A stretch of 34,323 nt of DNA from Hellea sp. (lineage in GTDB: Bacteria > Pseudomonadota > Alphaproteobacteria > Caulobacterales > Maricaulaceae), in assembly GCA_028224375.1 (NCBI GenBank), contig JAOIVW010000027.1, positions 1 to 34,323 on the forward strand, in the 5' to 3' direction. Under the pieces are notes generated by a model. It was not told where the DNA came from. It ran no database searches and saw nothing but the letters and a program-made list of their open reading frames with translations. Made by a program: the position numbers and the translations under genes. The first letter of the stretch is position 1, and every line of letters begins with the position of its first letter. Of this stretch, positions 23,313 to 31,848 are shown piece after piece.

Positions 23313-24434
23313 ATGACCGCTGCTCTCACGCTTTACGGCGTTAAAATATCTATGTTTACGGGGAAGGCGCGCAGTTACCTGATTAAACAAGGCATCCCTT
23401 TTACCGAAGTCGCTCCCGTATCAGAGCATTTTAATACTGTCGTGCTGCCCCAAATTGGACGGCGCATTATTCCTGTCGTTGAAACGGAAGGCGGGACACT
23501 TATCCAAGATACAACAGATATTATTGATTATTGTGAGGATAAAGGCTTAGCCAAAATGAGTGCTTATCCTGATGATGCCCAGCGGCATCTTTTATCCCTT
23601 ATTTTGGAACTCTTTGGCGATGAAGGGCTATTACGCCCCGCCATGCATTATCGCTGGAATTTTCCGGAACAAACCAATGGCTTTATCACTCACGGATTTG
23701 GCGGCTGGCAAGGGCCTGACGCAACGGATGATGCCAAGGCGCAGATTAAAAAGACCATGAAAAAGTTTAATGGCTTTCTCCCAGCCCTCGGAGTCTCCCC
23801 TGACACCATCCCCGAAGTCGAACGCAGCTTTGGGGAATTACTTGATATTCTGGAAAGCCATTTCGTGCGCACGCCTTATCTCTTTGGCGATACGCCGACG
23901 ATTGGGGATTACGGCATGATGTGTTCGCTTTATGCCCATTTAGCCCGTGACCCTGTGCCAAGCGGCCTCATGAAAAACCGCGCGCCAAGCCTCTTCCGCT
24001 GGACGGAGCGTATGAATGAAGCGCATTCGGATTATTCCGATATGCCTTATTACAGCCCGAGCGATGAATTGCCCGAAACACTCTCGGCGCTATTTAAATA
24101 TATCGCGGATTATTTCCTGCCCGAACTTCAAATGAATGTAGAGGTGATTAACGCCCTGCCCGGCGGAGAGAGCGGCACGCCCGCCTCAATAAATCCGCAA
24201 ATGGCGGTGCTCGGATTTGGCGGATTTAAACATGGCGACGCGACAATCCAATGCGCCGTGCGGCCCATTCGTTTTTATATGCTACAGCGCGTCACAGATT
24301 ATTTCGCGTCCATGAAAAAAGACGACCAAAAGGCCGCCTTGAATTATTTAGAGCCGCTGGGTCTAGCCCCGCTCGTAACCCTCACAGCGAAACACCGCGT
24401 CACCCGTAAAGACCATACGGAAGTTTGGGCGTAA
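23313..24434 (+). CDS. Glutathione S-transferase-family protein, long form
   Basis: 373 residues, longer than the usual 200-230 for GSTs. The N-terminal thioredoxin-like domain is present ('TLYGVKISMFTGKARSYLIKQGIPF', 'RIIPVVETEGGTLIQDTTDIIDYCE' with the cis-Pro and the glutathione-binding D/T pair), then a helical C-terminal domain with 'YLFGDTPTIGDYGMMCSLYAHLARD'. An extra 120-residue C-terminal region ('LPETLSALFKYIADYFLPELQ', 'YFASMKKDDQKAALNYLEPLGL') is not part of the standard fold. It may conjugate, reduce or isomerise a substrate of the operon; some long GST-like proteins act as dehalogenases or etherases, but no specific match is visible. Last gene of the plus-strand run; no clear terminator follows. 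Confidence 0.88.
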   Translation: MTAALTLYGVKISMFTGKARSYLIKQGIPFTEVAPVSEHFNTVVLPQIGRRIIPVVETEGGTLIQDTTDIIDYCEDKGLAKMSAYPDDAQRHLLSLILELFGDEGLLRPAMHYRWNFPEQTNGFITHGFGGWQGPDATDDAKAQIKKTMKKFNGFLPALGVSPDTIPEVERSFGELLDILESHFVRTPYLFGDTPTIGDYGMMCSLYAHLARDPVPSGLMKNRAPSLFRWTERMNEAHSDYSDMPYYSPSDELPETLSALFKYIADYFLPELQMNVEVINALPGGESGTPASINPQMAVLGFGGFKHGDATIQCAVRPIRFYMLQRVTDYFASMKKDDQKAALNYLEPLGLAPLVTLTAKHRVTRKDHTEVWA

Positions 24435-24495
24435 TTATTTAGACGCGAGCCCGAAAATTAAACCATAGCGGATACTGAGCGTTATTCTACTCTAA

Positions 24496-24768
24496 CTAGG
24501 ATAGCCAATCATCATTACTATCTATTATATTAAAATAATAACAAATAGCCGCCATGTTCCCTAAAATAATTGGACCTGTTAGTGTGAACCTAAAAACAAA
24601 TTCTAGTGATTTCAATAATTTCACAGATGAACTACCATCAAAAAAGTCGACAACTAAGTTAATAATAAGTGACATTGCAGCAAGAGAAAAACCTACGACA
24701 AATGCCCATTGGATTGAGGGAAAGTATGCGTTCTGCCAGTAAAATTTAAGACTGTATCTTTTTCTCAT
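24496..24768 (-). CDS. Small hypothetical membrane protein
   Basis: 90 residues with two predicted membrane helices, 'WAFVVGFSLAAMSLIINLVV' (about 21-40) and 'FTLTGPIILGNMAAICYYF' (about 61-79), a charged N-terminus (MRKRYSLKF) and an acidic end. A+T-rich. No ribosome binding site is visible before the ATG. It lies alone between the GST gene and pgi, so a missed or chance frame cannot be ruled out, but hydrophobic pattern and length speak for a real gene. No family recognised. Confidence 0.5.
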   Translation of the reverse strand: MRKRYSLKFYWQNAYFPSIQWAFVVGFSLAAMSLIINLVVDFFDGSSSVKLLKSLEFVFRFTLTGPIILGNMAAICYYFNIIDSNDDWLS

Positions 24769-24875
24769 TTGGGTTTGAACTGGTTAAATTTAAATATGAT
24801 AAGTTACTATGCATATTTCAACCTGTTCATCAAATTTAGTGCGTTTTCGTTCTAAATTCCACGTCAGTATTCGTG

Positions 24876-26444
24876 TCACACAAGCCCCATAAGCGCCGTC
24901 GTACTCGCATCATGGTCGCCTGCCTTACCTGCTTCCATTTCTTCCAAGATAGTCGTCGCCAAGACTTTGCCGAGCTGCACACCCCATTGGTCGAAGCTGT
25001 TGACATTCCAGATGATGCCTTGGACGAAGACTTTGTGCTCATAGAGCGCAATGAGATGACCCAGCGCGAAGGGTGATAATTCGTCTAATGTAATGGTTGT
25101 TGACGGGCGGTTGCCGGGGAATGTCTTTTGCGGCGCGATGGCATCGGCATCAGGGCGCTCTTCTAAGTCTTCGCGGACTTTATATTCCGGCTTACCCAGC
25201 ATCAGCGCTTCGGATTGGGCGAAGCAATTGGCGAGCAGCGCCGCGTGATGTTCAGGTCTTGCGCTATGATCTTTCAGCACGGCGACAAAATCTACGGGCG
25301 CGCCGGGCGTACCTTGGTGGAGCCATTGGAAAAAAGCGTGCTGGCCATTGGTGCCTTCATCGCCCCAGATAATCGGACAGGTTAGCCCCGCCTCTTTACC
25401 ATCGCGCGTAATACGCTTGCCGTTAGACTCCATTTCGAGCTGCTGCAGAAACGCTGCGAGTTTGCGGATGCGGCGCGCATAAGGAATGACCGCTTGAGAG
25501 CTATACCCCAGCACATTGCGGTTCCAAATCCCTGTCAGCGCCATCATGACGGGCAGGTTCTCTTGCAAAGGTTGGTCGCGAAAATGCGTGTCCATCTTCG
25601 CCGCGCCTTTGAGGAACTTATCAAAGACATCAGGGCCAAAAGCAATTTGCAGGGAAAGCCCCACCGCGCTCCAAACTGAATAGCGCCCGCCGACCCAATC
25701 CCAAAAGTCAAAAATTTGATCACTGGGTATATCAAAATCGAGCGCGCCGTCGCGGTTAGCCGTAACAGCAATAAAATTAGCCCCCGCTTTTTTGCCTAGC
25801 TTATCTGTCAGCCATGTGCGCGCGGCTTCTGCGTTCATGCGGGTTTCTTGGGTCGTGAAAGATTTGGAGACAACAACGACCAGAGTTGTCTTGGGGTTAA
25901 GGCCGTGCAGCGCATCATTGATAGATGCGCCGTCGACATTCTCTGCAAAGCGCAACTCCAGCGCCATGTCGCCCGCCGCTTGAAAGGCATCGGCAACTAA
26001 GCGCGGGCCCAAATCAGAGCCGCCAATGCCGATATGTACAACGGCTTTAAATTTGCCCTCATCGCGCACTTTGTCGGCAAATGCCGCCATGCGTTTGCGC
26101 ATCGCTTTGACGTCTTTCTGAACGGCTTTAGACCCGCCCACACCCCGCAGCGCCATATGCAAAACGGCGCGGTCTTCGGAGGTGTTGACGGTCTCGCCCG
26201 CAAATAATTTCGCGCGCCATTCTTCGAGATGACAGGCGGCCGCAAAATCCTGCAAGGCATTGAGAGCATTTTCGCTAATAGCTTGCTTGGAAAAGTCTGC
26301 CCGCAGCGGCCCTTCGCGCATGACAAAGCGGTCCATGCGTTTCGGGTCTGTTTTAAATAAATCCTGAATGGAGACGGATTTGCCTGCCAGCTCTTCGAGC
26401 TTGGCGTAATGTGAGGCGCGGTCAGTAAAGCTATCAGCGGGCAT
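24876..26444 (-). CDS. pgi: Glucose-6-phosphate isomerase
   Basis: 522 residues from the ATG at 26444, with GGAG 6 bases before it; an ATG four codons up (26456) lacks a good site. It interconverts glucose 6-phosphate and fructose 6-phosphate in the cytoplasm. Signatures: 'VVVVSKSFTTQETRMNA' (phosphate-binding SxS/TxT), 'GGRYSVWSAVGL' (first PGI signature), 'WGDEGTNGQHAFFQWLHQGT' with catalytic E/H, and 'FVQGIIWNVNSFDQWGVQLGK' (second signature, catalytic K). Full length, no defects. It is transcribed alone, insulated from the upstream dsbD-redoxin unit by the terminator at 26498-26534. Confidence 0.97.
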   Translation of the reverse strand: MPADSFTDRASHYAKLEELAGKSVSIQDLFKTDPKRMDRFVMREGPLRADFSKQAISENALNALQDFAAACHLEEWRAKLFAGETVNTSEDRAVLHMALRGVGGSKAVQKDVKAMRKRMAAFADKVRDEGKFKAVVHIGIGGSDLGPRLVADAFQAAGDMALELRFAENVDGASINDALHGLNPKTTLVVVVSKSFTTQETRMNAEAARTWLTDKLGKKAGANFIAVTANRDGALDFDIPSDQIFDFWDWVGGRYSVWSAVGLSLQIAFGPDVFDKFLKGAAKMDTHFRDQPLQENLPVMMALTGIWNRNVLGYSSQAVIPYARRIRKLAAFLQQLEMESNGKRITRDGKEAGLTCPIIWGDEGTNGQHAFFQWLHQGTPGAPVDFVAVLKDHSARPEHHAALLANCFAQSEALMLGKPEYKVREDLEERPDADAIAPQKTFPGNRPSTTITLDELSPFALGHLIALYEHKVFVQGIIWNVNSFDQWGVQLGKVLATTILEEMEAGKAGDHDASTTALMGLV

Positions 26445-26497
26445 AGGAGTCTCCATCTCTTTGCGCGGCTTTTAATACATCCTGTTATAGGCGCAAT

Positions 26498-26534
26498 AAA
26501 AAACCCCGCTGCCAAGAGGGAGGTGGCAGCGGGG
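26498..26534 (-). terminator. Strong intrinsic terminator of the dsbD-redoxin unit
   Basis: On the minus strand, CCCCGCTGCCA (26534-26524) pairs perfectly with TGGCAGCGGGG (26514-26504) over 11 bp around a 9-base loop, followed by TTTTTT (26503-26498). It lies 44 bases behind the redoxin stop and before the pgi start. Confidence 0.92.
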
Positions 26535-26577
26535 CGTCATGCGCTAAACTTACGTTAGCTCAGATTAGGATTAGTAA

Positions 26578-27195
26578 TTAGGACTGATATTTAATCGAAC
26601 AGCCATAAGGCGCTGTGTCAGACTCAGCAACGGCATTGCCAGCTTTCAAATCATCCATAGCGGCGACAACATAGTTATTAGCGCCTTCGACAGTGGCCGG
26701 ATTAGCCGAGCGGTTATCATCAATCGCGCCTTGATAGACGAGCGTCTGTTCTTCATCGATAATATACATATGCGGCGTTGTTTTTGCGGCAAATGTTTTG
26801 CCCATATCGCCAGCTGGGTCTAGCACGATGGCCGTGACTTCTGCGCCTTGCGCGTCTTTCCACTCATTGGCTTGCTCGCCAGTTTTATAGCCTTGCTTGC
26901 CGGGAGCACTTGAAATGACGGAGAGCCAGACAGCGCCTTCAGCCTCAGCCATGGCTTGCGTCTTTTGCATATTATTCGTTGTGTAATGCTTCTTCACATA
27001 TGGGCAGCCTTCATTCGTCCATTCAAGAACGACTTTTTTTCCGGCAAAATCTGAAAGATTATGCTGAACGCCGTTTGAATCTGTGACGGTCATGTCAGAG
27101 ACGTTGGAGCCTGTTACAATTTTCGCCGTGGCAGGAGCCGCCATCGCCAAGGCTGAAACAGCCAGTGTAGAAAATAGGATTTTAGAAATTGTCAT
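26578..27195 (-). CDS. Periplasmic thioredoxin-fold redoxin (AhpC/TSA-like)
   Basis: 205 residues with a Sec signal peptide (MTISKILFSTLAVSALAMAAPATA, likely cut after ATA). The thioredoxin-like fold shows 'LSDFAGKKVVLEWTNEGCPYVKKHY' with C64, and 'KTTPHMYIIDEEQTLVYQGAIDD' with the cis-Pro TTP. The 'GCPYVKKHY' motif is typical of a subgroup of exported redoxins and differs from the PxxxTxxC of classic peroxiredoxins: Thr lies four residues before Cys, not three. A second and last Cys, C199, lies near the C-terminus ('PYGCSIKY') and could be the resolving partner. The gene follows dsbD by 55 bases on the same strand, as expected for a periplasmic client that receives electrons from the membrane reductant exporter. 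Confidence 0.9.
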   Translation of the reverse strand: MTISKILFSTLAVSALAMAAPATAKIVTGSNVSDMTVTDSNGVQHNLSDFAGKKVVLEWTNEGCPYVKKHYTTNNMQKTQAMAEAEGAVWLSVISSAPGKQGYKTGEQANEWKDAQGAEVTAIVLDPAGDMGKTFAAKTTPHMYIIDEEQTLVYQGAIDDNRSANPATVEGANNYVVAAMDDLKAGNAVAESDTAPYGCSIKYQS

Positions 27196-27250
27196 ATTAA
27201 TGTCCTTACTTAAGGGGGAAATTTATATACGCAGTACAATGCCTTTGGGA

Positions 27251-29314
27251 TTACTCTTCGGCTATTGCGTCTCTTATCACACCATATGTCAAAACTTGAG
27301 GCAAAATCGCAGGGCTCACGGATTTGTTATTGTAGACCAGATAGAGCGGTACGCCCGCGCGGCCATATTTGGCAAGTTCTTCGGCAATCATGTCGTTCTT
27401 ATTCGTCCAATCCGCGACAAGGAAGGCCGTATTTGTCTCTTCGAAAAGGGTCTGTACATTGGATTTATTGAGCACGAGCTTTTCATTGACCTTACAGGTT
27501 ACGCACCAAGCAGCCGTAAAATCGACGAAAATCGGGCGGCCTTGGGCTTGAAGCTCTGCCACGCGCGAGGGGGACCACTTTTCTGCTTTTAGCTCTTTAA
27601 CCGCAATATCGCCCACGACCGCATTTGCGGTGACGGAGAGAGGCATGGCAATCGCCGCCAAAACAGAAAGCGCACCAAGTGCTTTACCCAGCATCCCTGT
27701 GCGTTTGAAGAACCAAATGGCGAGGGCGACAGCCAGCATGGCTGACAGAGTCACAAGCACGCCATCTTCACCTGCTTGAAGGCTTAGAACCCACGTAAGC
27801 CAGATGGCGGCAGCGAACATCGGAAAGGCTAGAATTTCTTTGAACCGTACCATCCAAGGACCAGGCTTAGGCAGTTTTGAAAGGAGCCCTGGTACATAAG
27901 CTATCAATAGGAACGGCAAGGCAAATCCAATCGCCAGCGCCATAAAGACAGCCAGCGTGACTAACGCAGGCGCTGCCAACGCATAGCCCACGGCTCCTGC
28001 CATCAATGGTGCCGTACAGGGTGTGGCCACGATAACGGCTAAAGCGCCAGTAAAAAACGATCCCGCCGCGCCTGATTTTCGAGTCAGATCTTGCCCTGTA
28101 TTTTGCAGGCCACCGCCAAATTCAAAGGCGCCCAAAAGATTAAGCCCAATCACGAAAAGTAAAATCGCCAAGGCCGCAACAACCTTTGGGGATTGTAATT
28201 GGAAGCCCCATCCTATCTCAGCGCCGCCTGCCTTAAGCCCTAATATAATAAGTGTGAGCAATAAGAAGGTCGCCATGACGCCCGCTGTGTAAAGCCAAGC
28301 TTCACGGCGAATAACGCTGCGCTCACCATGGGCGGATTTGGCGATAGAGAGCGCCTTAATTGAAATCACAGGAAAGACGCAGGGCATCAGATTAAGGATA
28401 AGTCCGCCAATGAGCGCGCCGATAATCGCTGTCCAAAGGGTGACGCCGCCAACATTCGCTTTAGGGACTATAGCAGCACCAATGTCGAGACTTTGCCCGA
28501 CAGCTAATGAGACCTGTGTGCCTTTTAAAGTTCCACCGTCATCATAAGTTAAAACGCCGTCAACCGGGCCTGACATCGGGTCTTCCCACAGATATTCAGG
28601 CGTCGTTGTCAGGCTAAGACCATCAGCCCCGCGCGTAACAAGCTGCGGCTGGCTATGGCCAATGATGCCTTGCTCATAGGGGAAGAAATAAGCCTTAGAA
28701 AAATCGCCTCCAGGCAAATCTTTAAAACTCATCTCCACGGTTTCGCCGGTTTTCGTAATCCCGCCTTGTACAGTTCCGCGAATAGGCGAAGCCGCCAAGG
28801 CTGCGTCAATTTCTGTTTTCCAGCCCATATCTTCAACGGACTCGCCAACCGCAATGGGCAGGCTCGCACTCCCCTGTTCAGGGATGCAGACATCTTTGCA
28901 AACGAGATAATAAAAGTTAGCGACCACGGTAATGACCGAGCCAGGCTCGGCGTCAGGGCTGACGGTGAATTTCACCGGGAAAAGCGGCGTGCCTTCAAAG
29001 CCATAATTGACAATCGGGCCTGTCGGAATGGGGCGCGGCAGAGGCCAAGCAATATCGCCTGCGCTCACGCCTTCAGGCAGCACCCATTCAAGATATACGG
29101 GCTCGCCGCTATCGCCGGGATTTCGCCAATAGGTATGCCAACCCTCATCAAGCACTGTGCGCAGGGCAATATAAAACTCTTCTCCCGGAGCGACGCTGTC
29201 ATGAGAGCTCACCAGAGAGGCGGTTACCTTTCCTGTATCCACGGGCACAGATTGGCTCGCAAAAGCCGGAAAGGCCAGAAGCCATATTAAAAATGTCACT
29301 ATGAAAGTGCGCAT
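27251..29314 (-). CDS. dsbD: ScsB/DsbD-type thiol:disulfide interchange membrane protein
   Basis: 687 residues. A Sec signal (MRTFIVTFLIWLLAFPAFA) precedes an N-terminal periplasmic beta domain (about 20-290) with a CxxxC pair, C139/C143 ('LVCKDVC'). The central cDsbD membrane domain has eight helices and the two reactive Cys in 'NLMPCVFPVISIKAL' and 'VATPCTAPLMAGAVGYAL'. The C-terminal thioredoxin domain carries 'DFTAAWCVTCKVNEK' near residue 605. It passes electrons from cytoplasmic thioredoxin across the membrane to periplasmic proteins. The large N-terminal domain is more like ScsB than classic DsbD; ScsB of Caulobacter is known to reduce a periplasmic peroxiredoxin, which agrees with the redoxin gene downstream. 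GGAG lies 5 bases before the ATG. Confidence 0.94.
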   Translation of the reverse strand: MRTFIVTFLIWLLAFPAFASQSVPVDTGKVTASLVSSHDSVAPGEEFYIALRTVLDEGWHTYWRNPGDSGEPVYLEWVLPEGVSAGDIAWPLPRPIPTGPIVNYGFEGTPLFPVKFTVSPDAEPGSVITVVANFYYLVCKDVCIPEQGSASLPIAVGESVEDMGWKTEIDAALAASPIRGTVQGGITKTGETVEMSFKDLPGGDFSKAYFFPYEQGIIGHSQPQLVTRGADGLSLTTTPEYLWEDPMSGPVDGVLTYDDGGTLKGTQVSLAVGQSLDIGAAIVPKANVGGVTLWTAIIGALIGGLILNLMPCVFPVISIKALSIAKSAHGERSVIRREAWLYTAGVMATFLLLTLIILGLKAGGAEIGWGFQLQSPKVVAALAILLFVIGLNLLGAFEFGGGLQNTGQDLTRKSGAAGSFFTGALAVIVATPCTAPLMAGAVGYALAAPALVTLAVFMALAIGFALPFLLIAYVPGLLSKLPKPGPWMVRFKEILAFPMFAAAIWLTWVLSLQAGEDGVLVTLSAMLAVALAIWFFKRTGMLGKALGALSVLAAIAMPLSVTANAVVGDIAVKELKAEKWSPSRVAELQAQGRPIFVDFTAAWCVTCKVNEKLVLNKSNVQTLFEETNTAFLVADWTNKNDMIAEELAKYGRAGVPLYLVYNNKSVSPAILPQVLTYGVIRDAIAEE

Positions 29315-29448
29315 ATCGTCTCCGAATTTCGGCTCTTATAGGGCGGCTCTGTTAACAAATCTAACGACATTTGTAGATAATCACACGGAATTGAAGCTCT
29401 GTCATGAATCATAATCTAAAAACCAAAGCGGTCACGTATTTTGAAGTA

Positions 29449-29473
29449 TAAAAAAACCCGCTTAAAAAGCGGG
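29449..29473 (-). terminator. Intrinsic terminator of the SapC-family gene
   Basis: On the minus strand, CCCGCTT (29473-29467) pairs with AAGCGGG (29463-29457) around TTT, followed by a run of seven or more T (29456 downward). It lies 26 bases behind the SapC stop. Confidence 0.9.
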
Positions 29474-29498
29474 CTATCTTATATCACTGTCAGAAGAA

Positions 29499-30332
29499 TT
29501 ACTTCTTCTTTTTAGCGGCAGGCTTTCTCTTTTTCGCAGGCGCTTTTTTTGCAGCGGGCGCGGCCACTTCATTGGCTTTGCGCAGTGTCATATTGACCAA
29601 ACGCTGCCAGTTGCCGAGCGACACCATATGGGCGTGCGCCACGGCCAGATAGCCATTATCGGTAAACTCTTTAAGTTTCGCAGCCGGAAGGGCTTTGAGG
29701 CGCTCTTCGGTGATTGCAAAGTAATCCGCGATTTTCTGGCGCTCAGCAGGTGAGCCGTCAGGGTTTTGGCCTTGGAAATTCATTTCCTTTTGCTCAAACA
29801 AATCAAGCTCTTTAAAGGTGTTGATCATTTGCTCCGTCGCTTGGCGGTCGCGTTCAAAGTTTTGCAGAAATTGAAACGCTTCTTGCGTAAAGACTGACGT
29901 GTCTGCGCCGTCAAAGAATTTTTGCTGCGGGGATTTATTGGTCACGCATTCTGCAGATTCGTCAACACAGACAACAAAGCGGTCATTTTCTTTATCGCTG
30001 GCAAGTACAAATGGATAGCGGCGCGCAAAAGCAGGCATATAGAAATCTTGCTCAAATTGACCCTCTTTAACAAAGAGATTCTCGCCAGAACGAATACCCA
30101 TAACGGCTAAAGGTGAGCGCTCATCGCCTGCAAAGATAATCGGGAAAGAGGCGGCAGCTGCGCCAAATTCAGGGGCTGTCAAAGGCAGGAAATGCTGCGT
30201 TGACATAAATTCGAACGGTTTCGTAACTTGCTTGACGCCAAATTTGCTGTGCTTTTCTTTGGTGAGCGGCTGTGGGTTCTGATAGAACATGACGTTGCCG
30301 GAAACGGCGACGGGTGCTTGTGCTTCTGCCAT
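29499..30332 (-). CDS. SapC-family protein
   Basis: 277 residues. The body fits the SapC family: 'FMSTQHFLPLTAPEFGAAAASFPIIFAGDERSPLAVMGIRSGENLFV', 'YMPAFARRYPFVLASDKENDRFVVCVDE', 'FDGADTSVFTQEAFQFLQNFERDRQATEQM'. The family was named from the sapCDEF S-layer export region of Campylobacter; in Proteobacteria it often stands near other envelope genes and its role is unclear. No signal peptide. The C-terminus is a Lys/Ala-rich tail of about 25 residues ('AAKKAPAKKRKPAAKKKK'), an unusual polycationic end that could bind nucleic acid or anionic polymer. It stands alone, with its own terminator behind. Confidence 0.9.
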   Translation of the reverse strand: MAEAQAPVAVSGNVMFYQNPQPLTKEKHSKFGVKQVTKPFEFMSTQHFLPLTAPEFGAAAASFPIIFAGDERSPLAVMGIRSGENLFVKEGQFEQDFYMPAFARRYPFVLASDKENDRFVVCVDESAECVTNKSPQQKFFDGADTSVFTQEAFQFLQNFERDRQATEQMINTFKELDLFEQKEMNFQGQNPDGSPAERQKIADYFAITEERLKALPAAKLKEFTDNGYLAVAHAHMVSLGNWQRLVNMTLRKANEVAAPAAKKAPAKKRKPAAKKKK

Positions 30333-30471
30333 GATGGTCTCTCTTTTAGTTGTTTGGCCCCATATGAGGACGAAATTCAGTATTTCAAGCCCGCCCTCTA
30401 GACAATTTTTACGCCGCCATCAACATCTGAATCCCTATTGGCGAATGGTGCTCCAAGGGTTAGGGTAGATT

Positions 30472-30924
30472 ATGAACCATGAGCATTCACATCTACATAT
30501 GTCCACACCAGACCGCGTAGCCGCCGCGCGCGCGACTTGCGAAGCGGCGGGCGAGCGGTTTACTGCCTTGCGCGCCCATGTTTTTGAATTGATTATAGAA
30601 GATGGCGGCGCCGTTAAAGCTTATGATTTGCTGGACCGTCTGCGCCCTGAGGTCGGCTCGCCTAAGCCGCCGACAGTTTACCGCGCCTTGGATTTTCTCT
30701 CCAAGCTTGGCCTTGTCCACCGCGTTGAGGCGATTAATGCCTTTATCGCCTGTGACCATGGCCATAGCGGGCATCTGGCGGAATTTTTCATCTGCGAAAA
30801 ATGCGAAAAGGTTGAAGAGCGCCACGCCCATGATCACGCCGATTGTAAACCCGACGGATTTCTCATCGACCGCTCCGTTATCGAGCATTACGGAACCTGC
30901 GGGCCTTGTGCCGTAAATGGGTGA
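30472..30924 (+). CDS. zur: Fur-family metal regulator, probably Zur
   Basis: 150 residues. The winged helix is 'FTALRAHVFELIIEDGGAVKAYDLLDRL' and 'PPTVYRALDFLSKLGLVHRVEAINAFIACDH'. Zinc sites include 'CEKCEK' and the C-terminal 'CGPC', which together form the structural Cys4 site, and His-rich positions ('HGHSGH', 'HAHDHADC') for the sensing site. The His-rich N-terminus (MNHEHSHLHM) is also typical for Zur-type proteins. Zur represses zinc uptake genes when zinc is plentiful. None of its usual targets is in the window. The stop overlaps the start of the next gene by 8 bases, which ties it to a thioesterase-like gene. Zur rather than Fur or PerR is a motif-based judgement. Confidence 0.85.
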   Translation: MNHEHSHLHMSTPDRVAAARATCEAAGERFTALRAHVFELIIEDGGAVKAYDLLDRLRPEVGSPKPPTVYRALDFLSKLGLVHRVEAINAFIACDHGHSGHLAEFFICEKCEKVEERHAHDHADCKPDGFLIDRSVIEHYGTCGPCAVNG

Positions 30925-31840
30925 ATTCCTAAAAACATGGGTGGGGGAATGTTCAGCCTGGGAATGTGATGGGCTCGGCCATTTAAATATGCGCCACTAC
31001 ATGACCAAGGTCATGCAGGCGCGGCAAATGTTTTTCATCCGTGCAGGGCTGCATGAAGCGTTTAAAGCCGATGCTCTCTCTACTGTGCGTGTCACGGATT
31101 TTCATATTAAATATTTGGGCGAAGCCCGGCCCGATAACCCGCTTTATATCGAAACGGGGTTGCTGGAGCGCGGTGAACAAACGGTTCGCCTGTGTCATAT
31201 TATGTTTCACGGCGATGGCCGTATCGCGGCAACCATTGTCGAAAATATAGAGCATATATATCTGCGCAATATGGCCGCCTTCCCGTGGCCGAGCAAATTT
31301 GCTGCCGCCGTGAAGCCCTATGAGGTCGAGCAGCCGCAACCCTCCAAGCCGCGAGGCTTGTCTTACGAGACAGTGCCGTGGAAGCCGCACGAAGAAGATA
31401 TTAAAAAACTGACCGTCAAGCACATTGGGTCTGGCGTGTTCCAACCTTTTGAAATGGGCGTTGATGGCAGCGCAACCCCGCAAGCTTTAATGGGCCGCAC
31501 GACCGAGACCATCGCCCATATGGAAGATGGCTATCCCGAATTTTTAGATCCCGACTATCACGCCAGCGGCAAATCAGGCGCGTTGCTAGAAGCGCAAATC
31601 TTCATCCACCGCCGCGCCGAAGCGGGAGACGCCTATCATTTTTATTCAGGCTTATTTGAAGGCAATCAATATACAAGAAAACTCGTCCACCATATTTTCC
31701 ATGTTGTGACCGGGGAGTGTATATTCTCTATGATAGGCGATGGCTGCCTCTTTGATTTAAAAGCCCGTAAATTAATTAAAGCGAGTGATGAGCAGGTCGC
31801 AGTTTTGCAGAAGAATGTCGTTGAAGGATTGCGGGTTTAA
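30917..31840 (+). CDS. Acyl-CoA thioesterase-like protein with two hotdog domains
   Basis: 307 residues. Two 4HBT-like hotdog halves can be seen. The first (about 1-145) has 'WECDGLGHLNMRHYM', the D-x-x-G-H-x-N active-site pattern of 4-hydroxybenzoyl-CoA-type thioesterases, and 'VTDFHIKYLGEARPDNPLYIETG'. The second (about 160-300) has 'FQPFEMGVDGSATPQALMGRTTETIAHM' and 'EAQIFIHRRAEAGDAYHFYSGLFEGNQYTRKLVHHIFHV'. Members hydrolyse acyl-CoA or related thioesters. The catalytic Asp of half one is present; half two looks divergent. Translation is coupled to the regulator gene through an 8-base overlap. The composite repeat at 31849-31974 begins 8 bases behind the stop. Confidence 0.85.
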   Translation: MGEFLKTWVGECSAWECDGLGHLNMRHYMTKVMQARQMFFIRAGLHEAFKADALSTVRVTDFHIKYLGEARPDNPLYIETGLLERGEQTVRLCHIMFHGDGRIAATIVENIEHIYLRNMAAFPWPSKFAAAVKPYEVEQPQPSKPRGLSYETVPWKPHEEDIKKLTVKHIGSGVFQPFEMGVDGSATPQALMGRTTETIAHMEDGYPEFLDPDYHASGKSGALLEAQIFIHRRAEAGDAYHFYSGLFEGNQYTRKLVHHIFHVVTGECIFSMIGDGCLFDLKARKLIKASDEQVAVLQKNVVEGLRV

Positions 31841-31848
31841 ATAAATAA

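Noticed and set aside
25997..26515. 172-codon minus-strand frame overlapping the pgi start
   Set aside because: Same strand, other frame than pgi; pgi is complete and strongly supported.
28655..29290. 211-codon plus-strand frame
   Set aside because: Antisense to the N-terminal domain of the dsbD-type gene.
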